Assembly: GCF_947387555.1 (NCBI RefSeq) | Contig: NZ_CANDNZ010000002.1 | Location: 682,001-746,000 of the forward strand | Direction: 5' to 3' | DNA: 64,000 nt | DNA from: Thalassomonas sp. RHCl1 | Lineage (GTDB): Bacteria > Pseudomonadota > Gammaproteobacteria > Enterobacterales > Alteromonadaceae | In this document: positions 25,909-34,664 of the stretch, piece by piece | Numbering within the stretch: the first letter of the stretch is position 1 | Layout: each line of letters starts with the position of its first letter | Made by a program: the position numbers and the translations under genes | Notes under the pieces: generated by a model | The model's input: the letters and a program-made list of their open reading frames with translations, nothing else | Told to the model about the DNA's origin: nothing | Databases searched by the model: none

Positions 25909-27849
25909 TTGGAAAGTATTCAGAAAAAATTATCCAGGGTCAGATCGCCAAGGGTACACATCACCTATGATGTTGAAATCGGTGATGCCATAGTGCAACG
26001 TGAGTTGCCTTTGATCGTCGGTATTCTTGCAGATCTGTCAGGTAAGCCTAAAGAGGCGTTACCCCCGATCAAAGAACGGGCTTTTGTGTTTATCGACCGT
26101 GACAACTTTGACGATGTGATGGCCGGCTCACAAGTCCGTTTAGCCTATTCCGTCGCCAATGCCATTTCAGGAGAAGAGGGCGCAACCACCAATCTGGAAT
26201 TATTGTTTCACAGTATCGAAGATTTCAGTCCGCTGAGCCTGGTCAAACAAATTCCCATCACCAGCACCGTTTACGCCTCACGCTGTCGTATCCGGGATTT
26301 TATGGCAAAACTCGACGGTAATGATCCCTTAGATGGCATACTCGACGAAATCCTCGCCGATGAAGCCAAACAAACGGAACTTATCGGTGTTTATGAAGGC
26401 GCAGAAGACATGTCTGCGGTGGAGCCGAACGAGCTTATCACCCGTATGCTCACCGAAGGGCGTATGGCGCTTGATGATAGCCAGAAACCTTATGCCCTGG
26501 AGCTGATCGGTGAGTTTGCCTTATCGATATTAAAAGATGCCGGGGAAAATGCTGCGCCTATCGCCTCAGATCGCATGAGCGATCGCATCTCACTGATCGA
26601 CAACCAGTTGACCCGGCAAATCAACCTGGTGATGCATGATCCGGCCTTTCAGAGCCTGGAAGCAACCTGGCGCGGATTACATTTCTTGGTAATGAACACC
26701 GAAACCGGCAGTCACCTTAAACTCAGATTGTTTAATGTCTCCAAAGAGGACTTATTAAAAGATCTGCAAAAGGCGGTGGAATTCGATCAAAGCTCCTTGT
26801 TTAAGAAAGTGTACGAAGAAGAGTTTGGCACTTACGGCGGCGATCCCTTCAGCTTTTTGGTGGGCGATTATGAATTTGGCCGTCACCCGGCTGATGTGGA
26901 ATTGCTGGAGAAAATCTCCGGTGTCGCCGCCTCGGCGCATGCTCCCTTTATTTCTTCCGCCTATTCAAAACTGTTTGATATGGAAGACTTCTTCAGCCTG
27001 GCCCAGCCCAGGGATCTGACCAAGATTTTCGACAGTGCCGAATTGATCAAATGGCGCAGTTTCCGTGAAAGCGAAGACTCCCGCTATGTTACCTTAACCT
27101 TGCCGAAAGTGCTGCTGCGCCTGCCTTACGGCCCGGAAACCGTGGCAGCGGAAGGCTTTGATTATGTCGAAGATGTTGACGGCACAGATGCGAAAAAATA
27201 CCTGTGGGGCAATCCCGCCTATATTCTCGGACAACGTATCACCAATGCCTTTTCCCTGCACGGCTGGCTGGCGGCGATCCGCGGCGTAGAAGGCGGCGGT
27301 TTGGTGGAAGGTTTACCTACCCATACCTTTAAAACCGCGGCAGGCGATGTCAAGCTCACCTGTCCGACCCAGGTGTCCATTACCGACCGGCGGGAAAAAG
27401 AGCTTAATGATTTAGGGTTTATGGCGATTTTACATTGCAAGGGCAGTGACAAGGCGGCGTTTTTCGGCGGCCAGACCACAGGTTTGCCGCAAAAATACAA
27501 TACCGATGCCGCCAATGCCAACGCCAGGATCTCGACTATGTTGCCTTATGTGCTCAACGCCTCGCGTTTTGCCCATTATATCAAGGTGATCATGCGCGAT
27601 AAGATTGGCAGCTTCCAGACCAAGGAAAACGCCTCCGACTACCTCAATAACTGGATAGGCAATTATGTGCTGGTGGACGACTCCGCGCCCCAGGAAATGA
27701 AAGCCAGTTATCCGCTTCGGGACTCGCGTATAGACGTTACCGACGTGCCGGGCAAACCGGGCAGTTACCGGGCGGTGGTCTTCCTCAGGCCGCACTTCCA
27801 GCTGGAAGAATTAACCACTTCCATCCGCTTGGTAGCTGAATTGCCTTAG
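25909..27849 (+). CDS. T6SS contractile sheath, fused TssB-TssC
   Basis: One uninterrupted 646-residue frame contains both sheath subunits that are normally separate proteins (TssB about 165, TssC about 490). Residues about 1-165 are TssB: SIQKKLSRVRSPRVHITYDV, ELPLIVGILADLSGKP, FVFIDRDNFDDVMAG and MAKLDGNDPLDGILDEIL. After a linker of about 40 residues, TssC begins: DPAFQSLEATWRGLHFLV, SFLVGDYEFG and LRLPYG, ending in YRAVVFLRPHFQLEELTTSIRLVAELP. The fused protein would assemble the contractile tube sheath around Hcp. The start TTG 25909 has GGAG 6 bases upstream; a TTG at 25897 would add four residues. The fusion fixes a 1:1 ratio and may alter contraction or recycling. Confidence 0.92.
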   Translation: MESIQKKLSRVRSPRVHITYDVEIGDAIVQRELPLIVGILADLSGKPKEALPPIKERAFVFIDRDNFDDVMAGSQVRLAYSVANAISGEEGATTNLELLFHSIEDFSPLSLVKQIPITSTVYASRCRIRDFMAKLDGNDPLDGILDEILADEAKQTELIGVYEGAEDMSAVEPNELITRMLTEGRMALDDSQKPYALELIGEFALSILKDAGENAAPIASDRMSDRISLIDNQLTRQINLVMHDPAFQSLEATWRGLHFLVMNTETGSHLKLRLFNVSKEDLLKDLQKAVEFDQSSLFKKVYEEEFGTYGGDPFSFLVGDYEFGRHPADVELLEKISGVAASAHAPFISSAYSKLFDMEDFFSLAQPRDLTKIFDSAELIKWRSFRESEDSRYVTLTLPKVLLRLPYGPETVAAEGFDYVEDVDGTDAKKYLWGNPAYILGQRITNAFSLHGWLAAIRGVEGGGLVEGLPTHTFKTAAGDVKLTCPTQVSITDRREKELNDLGFMAILHCKGSDKAAFFGGQTTGLPQKYNTDAANANARISTMLPYVLNASRFAHYIKVIMRDKIGSFQTKENASDYLNNWIGNYVLVDDSAPQEMKASYPLRDSRIDVTDVPGKPGSYRAVVFLRPHFQLEELTTSIRLVAELP

Positions 27850-27880
27850 GCCCGGATAAGCTTTTTAAGAGAGAACGATT

Positions 27881-28489
27881 ATGGATTTAATTTTATTGCA
27901 ATTTGGTGTCAGCGGTTTTACTAAACCCGATGACACATTGGCGGGTACCACAGGGGCATCACTGATTGACGGCGCGGAAGGTCCCGACTGGAACGCCATT
28001 AATAACGGTGAGAATCCAAACGGCACCTTTGATCATAAAAACTGTATCGAGCTGGTGTCTATCAACCAGGGCATACAACAGCAGGTAACCACGGATGTCA
28101 GTAACAGCTCCCGTACTTCCGGGCGGCCGATCATCTCGGACTTTACCTGTGTCAAATATGTCGATGTCACCTCGCCGCGCATGTATGACTATTGCCTGCG
28201 GGCCAAGCCCCTGGACACGGATACCGGCAATCCCACCACGATTTACGTGTTACGTAATTCCGGGGATCAGCTCAATATCATTATGCGTTTTGAAATGAGG
28301 CTGGCGATGATCAGCGAAATCCAGTTCCAGTCGCACCCCAATGATATGCCGACCGAGCAGTTTAAGCTTAACTTTACCGAAATAGCCTGGCACCACCAGG
28401 TGCAGGGGGCCAATGTCGCCAACAAGGGCTTCTCGGCGGCGGCCTGGAGTATTGCCAAAAACCGTCCTATTGGTGCTTTGTCGCAGTAA
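27881..28489 (+). CDS. hcp: T6SS inner tube protein Hcp (TssD)
   Basis: The 202-residue protein begins at an ATG behind AAGAGAG, 31 bp after the sheath gene. It has the Hcp pattern: GRPIISDFTCVKYVDVTSPRMYDYCL in the middle, a central IIMRFEMRLAMISEIQFQS strand pair and the QFKLNFTEIAWHHQVQG C-terminal strand. It would form hexameric rings stacked into the tube. It is longer than common Hcp proteins (about 160-170) mainly through an Asn/Gly-rich N-terminal insert (EGPDWNAINNGENPNGTFD). Confidence 0.85.
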   Translation: MDLILLQFGVSGFTKPDDTLAGTTGASLIDGAEGPDWNAINNGENPNGTFDHKNCIELVSINQGIQQQVTTDVSNSSRTSGRPIISDFTCVKYVDVTSPRMYDYCLRAKPLDTDTGNPTTIYVLRNSGDQLNIIMRFEMRLAMISEIQFQSHPNDMPTEQFKLNFTEIAWHHQVQGANVANKGFSAAAWSIAKNRPIGALSQ

Positions 28490-28506
28490 TGTTATGCCTT
28501 AAGAAA

Positions 28507-28554
28507 ATGCCGGTAAGTATTTGCCTGTTTACTGAGTTATCAGGGATCCGGCAT
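28507..28554 (+). promoter_or_regulatory. Hairpin between hcp and tssE
   Basis: ATGCCGG and CCGGCAT pair around a 34-base loop that has its own CCTG/CAGG pairing. There is no T run. It could protect the 3' end of hcp mRNA or reduce read-through, giving more Hcp than baseplate proteins. This role is inference. Confidence 0.35.
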
Positions 28555-28585
28555 CAGGCACCAGGCAAGAGGGAGCGAGCGGCGG

Positions 28586-28975
28586 ATGGCTAAGTCACTG
28601 TTTGAAAAGCTGACCCTACCGGGTCAGCCGATGAGTTTAAAGCAGTCGGTGACCAACAATATCGCGCGGCTTCTGGACAGTGGCGGTTATATTGATGCCG
28701 CTTTGGATTTACGCAGCGACTCCGGTCATATGATCACCGACAGTATTTATCCCCATGCCATGGCGGCAATCGTGGATCAGTCGGCGGGTAATAAGGAGCA
28801 GCAGGAGCTGTACCAGGCCAGGCTGGAGCAAACCCTGTTAAGACATGAACCCAGGTTAAAAGCGGTGACTGTCTATAGCGTGCTCAGTCAGGGCATGCGT
28901 ACGGTGTGCCGGTTGAAGATAGAGCTTGTAAACGAAGTATTCGAGCAAGAGTTTGTTTTTGCCAACCTTGAGTAA
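28586..28975 (+). CDS. tssE: T6SS baseplate protein TssE
   Basis: The 129-residue protein has the gp25-like lysozyme-fold pattern of TssE: SLFEKLTLP at the start, SVTNNIARLLDSGG, and TLLRHEPRLKAVTV (conserved EPR loop) in the second half, ending in strands that contact the sheath. It initiates sheath assembly in the baseplate. It sits between hcp and tssF, the usual order, 97 bp after hcp. Confidence 0.88.
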   Translation: MAKSLFEKLTLPGQPMSLKQSVTNNIARLLDSGGYIDAALDLRSDSGHMITDSIYPHAMAAIVDQSAGNKEQQELYQARLEQTLLRHEPRLKAVTVYSVLSQGMRTVCRLKIELVNEVFEQEFVFANLE

Positions 28976-28997
28976 GGTTTAAGATGAATAAACGGAC

Positions 28998-30833
28998 GTG
29001 CAAGTGACCAGTTTATATGAGTATTTTCAAGAGGAAATGCGCTTTTTGCGCACTTCGGTAGCAGACTTTAGTCATACCTACCCGGAAGTGGCTGCCGAGC
29101 TCAAATTAAGCGCAGGCCGCTCTGCCGATGCCGATGTCGAGCAGCTGTTGCAATCCTTTGCTTATATGACCGGACAATTGCGCGGCGATCTGCAAAAACA
29201 AAGAGATCAAATCCCCAACCAGTTGTTGCACAGCCTCTATCCCAACCTGATCCGCTCTTTGCCCTGTATGACAGTATTAAAGGCCAATGTCGAAAACGAC
29301 GGCGCCAACTTTATCAACGGTTATACCCTGGAAAAAGGCCGGCAGTTTATCGGCAAGGCCAGCCGTGTGGTCAAAGGCGGCCAGAGCGAGAGCACCGACT
29401 GCCAGTTTATCAATTGCTACCATACGCCGATGTGGCCCTTTGATGTCGATGAAATCAAGGTGTTGCCGAAAAACTACTTTGCCTTTCTCGACCAGCGCAC
29501 CGATGTCCAGTCGGTGATCTCGGTACAAATTGCCAATACCGGCACCGAAGCCTTGCATCAATATCCGCTGGACAAGCTGCGTTTTTATATCGGCGATATC
29601 AGCCAGCGCATTCAGCTCTACCGGCTGCTGGCCGACCGCCTGGTAGGTTGTGCGGTGCGGGTCAACGACAAGGTGGTGCTGCTCGATGATGCCGGCAATA
29701 AAGCCGACAGCGCCATCGAGTGGCTGGGATTTGGCCGGGAAGAAAATGTTTTACCTGATGATGCCGGCAGTCACAGGGCTTATCGCCTATTACAGGAATA
29801 TTTTACTTTTCCCGAGAAGTTTTACTTTTTTGAAGTGACCCGGCTGCTTGAGAAGCAGGCACTAAACGGTGCGGTGGAAAGCTTTGAAATCCTGTTTTTA
29901 TTGGATGAAACCAGCAATGCCATCTCATTAAATAAAAGTAGTTTTGAAGTCAATTGCTTTCCCGCCATTAACCTGTTTGCCCGCTCCTTCAAACCGGTGC
30001 AGCTCAAACAAAACCAGCATGAATACCGGCTGTTGGCGGATGAGCGTTTTTACCTGCAATCGGAAGTGCACAGCATCTCTGAGGTGCGCAGCATCGCTTT
30101 TGACGGCAAAAGCAATACCGTCAGTGCCTGGCTCGGCACCAATACCAAACCCACCGCCAACCAGTATTATATTACCCGGTTAACCCAGCTGTTGACCCCG
30201 GGTGAACGCGGCTGCGATACCTTTTTATCGATTTATGATGCCGACTTTTCCCCAAGCCAGCCGATAGACCAGACCTTAGTGGTCAAAGGCTGGTGCAATA
30301 ACCGCCGCTTGCCGGAAGCACTCAGGGTCGGGCAAAAACTGCAGCTGGTGGGAGCCGGTCCTATGCTCAATGCCGATGTCGTAGAAATGCCGAGTAAATT
30401 TAAAGGGGCCAGCCTGGACGGGGAAAATAATATCAAGTTGTTATCCCAGCTGTCGCTGAACCTCAATGCCTTGGGGGAGGGGGAGAACCGGCTTGAGCTG
30501 CTGCGCCAGTTGCTGCGTTTATATTGCGATCCCAACGCCGTTTCCCATGCCCGCCAGCTTGACGGCTTAACCGGCATGGAGTCTAGTGCCGTGGTAAAAC
30601 GCATCGGCAGGCAAATGTGGCGCGGGCACTGCCGCGGTACCCGGGTATCGCTAGCCATCAATGAGGATTATTTTGACGGCGCAAACCCCTTGTTGCTTGG
30701 TGCGGTATTAAGTTATTTCTTTGGTTTGTACACCAGCTTAAATCATTTTGTCCAGCTGCAACTTATCAGCGATAAACGTGAAGGAGTGTGGAAGCAATGG
30801 CCAGCGCGCATTGGCGAACAGGTTATACTGTAG
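28998..30833 (+). CDS. tssF: T6SS baseplate protein TssF
   Basis: The 611-residue protein starts at GTG 28998 and has the TssF opening YEYFQEEMRFLRTSVADFSHTYPE. LKLSAGRSADADVEQLLQSFAYMTG follows at about 35-60, then NQLLHSLYPNLIRSLPCMTVL, with GTRVSLAINEDYF and FFGLYTSLNHFVQLQL at the end. These are the conserved blocks of the family (about 580-630 residues). With TssG, TssE, TssK and VgrG it forms the baseplate wedge. It is 22 bp after tssE and overlaps tssG by 37 bp. Confidence 0.92.
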   Translation: MQVTSLYEYFQEEMRFLRTSVADFSHTYPEVAAELKLSAGRSADADVEQLLQSFAYMTGQLRGDLQKQRDQIPNQLLHSLYPNLIRSLPCMTVLKANVENDGANFINGYTLEKGRQFIGKASRVVKGGQSESTDCQFINCYHTPMWPFDVDEIKVLPKNYFAFLDQRTDVQSVISVQIANTGTEALHQYPLDKLRFYIGDISQRIQLYRLLADRLVGCAVRVNDKVVLLDDAGNKADSAIEWLGFGREENVLPDDAGSHRAYRLLQEYFTFPEKFYFFEVTRLLEKQALNGAVESFEILFLLDETSNAISLNKSSFEVNCFPAINLFARSFKPVQLKQNQHEYRLLADERFYLQSEVHSISEVRSIAFDGKSNTVSAWLGTNTKPTANQYYITRLTQLLTPGERGCDTFLSIYDADFSPSQPIDQTLVVKGWCNNRRLPEALRVGQKLQLVGAGPMLNADVVEMPSKFKGASLDGENNIKLLSQLSLNLNALGEGENRLELLRQLLRLYCDPNAVSHARQLDGLTGMESSAVVKRIGRQMWRGHCRGTRVSLAINEDYFDGANPLLLGAVLSYFFGLYTSLNHFVQLQLISDKREGVWKQWPARIGEQVIL

Positions 30834-31846
30834 CCGATCTATACACCAAAATAGACGCCGACTGGTCCTTTTACCAGCTGGTTCGGCTGCTGTTGCCTGC
30901 GCGCGAGGCGGATGAACATCTGCTTAACCTGATCCATCAATATATCGACTTCAATGCTTCCAGTGCACAGGACTTCCCGCCGGGAGAGATCCGCGAAGTC
31001 AGACAGGCAAAAGATGGCAATGGCGAACAGGCAAAAACACAAATCATTTGTAGCCGTTATAACATCGCCGGTTGCGGCGGGCCTTTGCCGGAAGCCTTTG
31101 TCGAAATGCTGCACGATGATATCACCGACGGCAAAGGGGCGATGCAGGACTTTATCGATCTGTTTAATAACCGTATCCAGGCGCTGAGGTATTTGATCCG
31201 CGCCCGCAGCGATCACACCCTGGCCAGGGCCCCGGCGCAAAAAACGGAAAGCGGACGGTTTTTATTATCGCTAAGCGGCCACTTAAGCGAGCAGCAAAGG
31301 AAACTGCATCACCAGGGCAGCGATACCTTAATCGGCCTGGCGGGAGATCTGGCCAATACCCGCATGACCTTGCCGACCATGACCAAGTTATTTGCGATCA
31401 ACTTTAATCTGCCGCTGATGGACATGAAATGTTTCCAGGGGCGCTGGTTAAGGGTGGAAAGCAGCGATCATACCTTGCTGGGTCAGGCCAATCATCGTCT
31501 CGGGGAAGAAGCCACCCTGGGACGGGATATCTGGGATCAACAGGCGGTGTTTGAGCTGGTGCTGGGTCCTATGCCTGCTAACAGGTTAAATCAGCTGGTG
31601 CCCGGCGGCGAAGAGCATGACAAATTGCGCTGTCTGGTCCAGTGGATCAGCGATATCCGCTGTGACTGCAAGATCACTCTGGTGTGCGATCACAGTATTG
31701 GCTGCGCGGCGGTATTAAGCCAGGAAAAACAAGTAAGCAATGTCTTAGGGTTCGGCTCCTGGCTCTCGAGTGAAAAAGCCGATGACGATAGCACCAAGGC
31801 ATTAGGCGACAGACGGGTGAGCTTTATGCTCAACCTGGTGCACTAA
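30797..31846 (+). CDS. tssG: T6SS baseplate protein TssG
   Basis: ATG 30797 is preferred because AAGGAG lies 10 bases upstream; a GTG at 30788 is too close to that site. The 349-residue product has TssG features: WSFYQLVRLLLP near the N-terminus, YNIAGCGGPLPEAFVEMLHDD in the middle, DFIDLFNNRIQALRY, and a C-terminal LGFGSWL...DDRRVSFML-type end. It forms the baseplate heterotrimer with two TssF copies. The 37 bp overlap with tssF indicates translational coupling. Confidence 0.92.
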   Translation: MASAHWRTGYTVADLYTKIDADWSFYQLVRLLLPAREADEHLLNLIHQYIDFNASSAQDFPPGEIREVRQAKDGNGEQAKTQIICSRYNIAGCGGPLPEAFVEMLHDDITDGKGAMQDFIDLFNNRIQALRYLIRARSDHTLARAPAQKTESGRFLLSLSGHLSEQQRKLHHQGSDTLIGLAGDLANTRMTLPTMTKLFAINFNLPLMDMKCFQGRWLRVESSDHTLLGQANHRLGEEATLGRDIWDQQAVFELVLGPMPANRLNQLVPGGEEHDKLRCLVQWISDIRCDCKITLVCDHSIGCAAVLSQEKQVSNVLGFGSWLSSEKADDDSTKALGDRRVSFMLNLVH

Positions 31847-31965
31847 AGCTCAAATAAAGAGCTCAGATAAAGTTCAGGTTGAGAGAAAGCTTAGCCGGAC
31901 AGATAAAGGTTCTTTTTGCATTGACCTTAAACCCATATAAAAAATAAAAGCAGACGGAAAAAACA

Positions 31966-32517
31966 ATGAATTTTGAGGACAGGTTCACCATTAGCCAAAA
32001 CGGCTTGCCGCCGTTTTCTTTGCGCCGCACATGGCTATATCCGGCATTGCTGTGCGCTTGCCTGGTTTTGCTTGGCGGCTGTAACAGCATCAATCAGGCA
32101 CTGAGCAAGGTGGTGCCGTTTTACAGCTATGATAAAACCACCATATCCGATATCAGTATCACAGCAGACGCCGACAGCAACAATACCGTGCCGGTGGCGA
32201 TAGACTTTGTTTTTATTTTTGACGACACGGTTACCCCTGTCGTGCAAAACCTGAAAGGACCCCAGTGGTTTGCCAATAAAGCCGGTTTATTGCTGCAGTA
32301 CGATAAAAAAATGACCCTGGCCCATGTTGAAATCGTCCCGCTGACGGCAAAGCACAGTATCGACTTGCCCGATGGCTATGATGATGCGGTTAAGGTGCTG
32401 ATGTTTGCCAATTACATTGATGTCGGCGGCCAGGTCATTGCAGATCTCACCTTGTTTGATGAAGTGCTCATTACCCTGGGCAAATCGGCCTACCAGCTAA
32501 AAGAGTTGAACCCATGA
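31966..32517 (+). CDS. tssJ: T6SS outer membrane lipoprotein TssJ
   Basis: The 183-residue protein has an unusually long basic N-terminus (about 25 residues) before the hydrophobic signal and lipobox LVLLGGC (Cys about 39). The mature part has TssJ-like strands including TVPVAIDFVFIFDD, a short helix KGPQWFANKAGLL and a C-terminal ANYIDVGGQVIADLT segment. TssJ anchors the TssL-TssM envelope complex to the outer membrane. A 119 bp gap precedes it, the largest inside the cluster. Its stop overlaps the start of tssK (ATGA). Confidence 0.8.
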   Translation: MNFEDRFTISQNGLPPFSLRRTWLYPALLCACLVLLGGCNSINQALSKVVPFYSYDKTTISDISITADADSNNTVPVAIDFVFIFDDTVTPVVQNLKGPQWFANKAGLLLQYDKKMTLAHVEIVPLTAKHSIDLPDGYDDAVKVLMFANYIDVGGQVIADLTLFDEVLITLGKSAYQLKELNP

Positions 32518-33896
32518 ACAATAAAGCGCGCACCCCACAATCGATCTGCTGGCATGAAGGCATGCTGTTATCGCCGCAGCACTTTCAGCAAAACCATCTT
32601 TACTGGGAAGCCCAGCTGCAGCTGCAAATGCTGTCCATCGCCCAGTACCGCTGGGGAATAATGGCTTTATCGCTGGATGAAGGCCAGCTGCTTGAAGGCA
32701 AGGTAGACATACGGCAGTTAAAAGCCGTGATGCCGGACGGTTTATATATAGATTACCACGCGCAGCATGACATGGCGCTGCAGCTTGATTTGGCCGACAA
32801 CGAAGCGCTGGCAAAAAATAAAGCGGTAAAAGTCCACCTGACCGTGCCGATTCGTGTGCCCGGTAGTGCCAGCGAAAGTACCGACATCCAGCGTTTTAAT
32901 GTCAGCGATGGTCAGCCGGTCAAAGATGACAATACCGGTGAAGGTGAAATGGTGCTGCAATACCTGCAGCCGATTTTGTCCCTGCAGGCAGTCAATAAGG
33001 TGAAGGAGCAGTATATCTCGCTGCCTTTGCTGGAAATAAGCCAGGTGGACGACGGGCAATTTTCCGTTACCGACTATTGTCCGCCGGTTTTTGGCATCGG
33101 CGGCGATAATTTTTTAACCTTCAACGATTTTATCCAGACCCGTAAACCGCTGCAGCACAAGTGCCAGGCGCTGGCCCTGTCCCTGAGGAAAAAGGCGCGG
33201 CAACTGGCGGGGTTTTCAGAAGACGGCGAGCAGCAGCTGGGCAGCCGTATTACCGAACAGCACAGCGTCTGGATCCGCGCTATGGTGCAAAACCTGGCGG
33301 AACTTGAGCTGGTCAGTGACAACGACAACAGCTCTCCGTGGGAAGTCTACCAGGTACTGGCACGCATGGCAGGGGGGATCAGCATACTTGATCCCGGCCG
33401 AATGCCGCCAAAACTGCCCCGTTACGATCATAAAGATATTTTACCCAGCCTTGCCTTTGTCCTGGATTATATCGGCGAGCAGGTCAACCGGGTTAACCTC
33501 AAGTACACCAGCATCGCCTTTGACGAAACCCGTGACGGCTTCTTCACCCTGACGTATGACAAGGCTTGGGCGGGCCGTGATTTATTGATAGAGCTTATCC
33601 CCAGGGAAAATACCAGTCTGGCGGAGCAGGAGCAGTGGCTTAAAGCCTGCCGTATTGCCTCGTCGACCTTACATAACGATTTAAAAACCAAACGGGTATT
33701 GGGAGCAGAAACCGCATCCCCCGACCCCGAAGACAGCTCGGGCGTTACTGCCGCCAGCGGCCATGGGCTTTTCTACATCAAGAAGAATAAGGATTATATC
33801 AAGGTGGGCCAGACCCTGGTATTAACCTGTACCAGCGGTAAATTAAAAGATTTTCAACCTAAACGTATCGTATTGCATTTGCCCCATGAAGCATAG
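32514..33896 (+). CDS. tssK: T6SS baseplate connector TssK
   Basis: The 460-residue protein starts in an ATGA overlap with tssJ. Conserved TssK blocks are WHEGMLLSPQHFQQNHLYWE at about 13-32, WGIMALSLDEGQLLEGKVDIRQL, LPLLEISQVDDGQF, FIQTRKPLQ and the C-terminal GLFYIKKNKDYIKVGQTLVL. TssK links the baseplate wedges to the TssL-TssM membrane complex. The protein length agrees with the family (about 445-460). Confidence 0.92.
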   Translation: MNNKARTPQSICWHEGMLLSPQHFQQNHLYWEAQLQLQMLSIAQYRWGIMALSLDEGQLLEGKVDIRQLKAVMPDGLYIDYHAQHDMALQLDLADNEALAKNKAVKVHLTVPIRVPGSASESTDIQRFNVSDGQPVKDDNTGEGEMVLQYLQPILSLQAVNKVKEQYISLPLLEISQVDDGQFSVTDYCPPVFGIGGDNFLTFNDFIQTRKPLQHKCQALALSLRKKARQLAGFSEDGEQQLGSRITEQHSVWIRAMVQNLAELELVSDNDNSSPWEVYQVLARMAGGISILDPGRMPPKLPRYDHKDILPSLAFVLDYIGEQVNRVNLKYTSIAFDETRDGFFTLTYDKAWAGRDLLIELIPRENTSLAEQEQWLKACRIASSTLHNDLKTKRVLGAETASPDPEDSSGVTAASGHGLFYIKKNKDYIKVGQTLVLTCTSGKLKDFQPKRIVLHLPHEA

Positions 33897-33920
33897 CAAC
33901 CAACAAGGAAAGGCTGAGTC

Positions 33921-34664
33921 ATGAAAGCTGAAGCAATTAATCTGGTGGCCCTGATGAGCCAGTTTTACCAGCAAATAGCGACGATAAAAATCTGGATCCG
34001 TGAAGGCCAGCTCAATAACGAGGTGATGGCAATTTTAAAGCTGGATAACCTGCCCAGCGACAGTGAAACTGCCTCAGCCATCAGTTTGCTGCTGGGACAG
34101 TGGCTCGACAGAAAACAGCTGGAATATCGCTATAGTTTAACGGACCGGGAATTGTATATGTTGGACAAGGCCTGTTTTGCCATGGTGTCACTGGCGGACG
34201 AGCTATTGATCATGGATCTGGACTGGCCGGGTAAGGCGCATTGGCACCAGGTGCTGCTGGAGCACCAGTATTATCAAAGCTGCTCTGCCGGTGCGGTGTT
34301 ATATCAGCATATGGACGAATTGCTCAGTGACGGTAACTATGACGACCTTGAGCGGCAACTGGCCGCCTTATACCTGTTAGTACTGCGCCTGGGGTTTTTC
34401 GGACTTTATCGCGACGACGAAGAGCAGCAGGCCTATTACCGCAAAAAATTATTTAATATCGTCAACCGCGGGCAAAGTGATGAAAGTGTCGCTATCAGTA
34501 AAGAAGCCTACCAGCAGCAACTCGTGTCGGAGCAGGAGCAAAGATTGGCACCGCTGGCTAACTGGTACCGGGCGATCACTTATGGCGTGGTGTTTTATCT
34601 GATTTTCGGGGCAGGCCTGTGGTACTCCCTGACCTGGAGCCTTAACCAATGGATGGGCGGCTAA
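33921..34664 (+). CDS. tssL: T6SS membrane protein TssL (short form)
   Basis: The 247-residue protein has a helical cytoplasmic domain (LDKACFAMVSLADELLIMDLDWPGKAHW, LLEHQYYQSCSAGAVLYQHMDELL and LRLGFFGLYRDDEEQQAYYRKKLFNIV) and one C-terminal membrane helix (VVFYLIFGAGLWYSLTW, about 215-240). There is no OmpA-like peptidoglycan-binding extension, so wall anchoring must come from another protein. It overlaps tssM through TAATG. Confidence 0.9.
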   Translation: MKAEAINLVALMSQFYQQIATIKIWIREGQLNNEVMAILKLDNLPSDSETASAISLLLGQWLDRKQLEYRYSLTDRELYMLDKACFAMVSLADELLIMDLDWPGKAHWHQVLLEHQYYQSCSAGAVLYQHMDELLSDGNYDDLERQLAALYLLVLRLGFFGLYRDDEEQQAYYRKKLFNIVNRGQSDESVAISKEAYQQQLVSEQEQRLAPLANWYRAITYGVVFYLIFGAGLWYSLTWSLNQWMGG

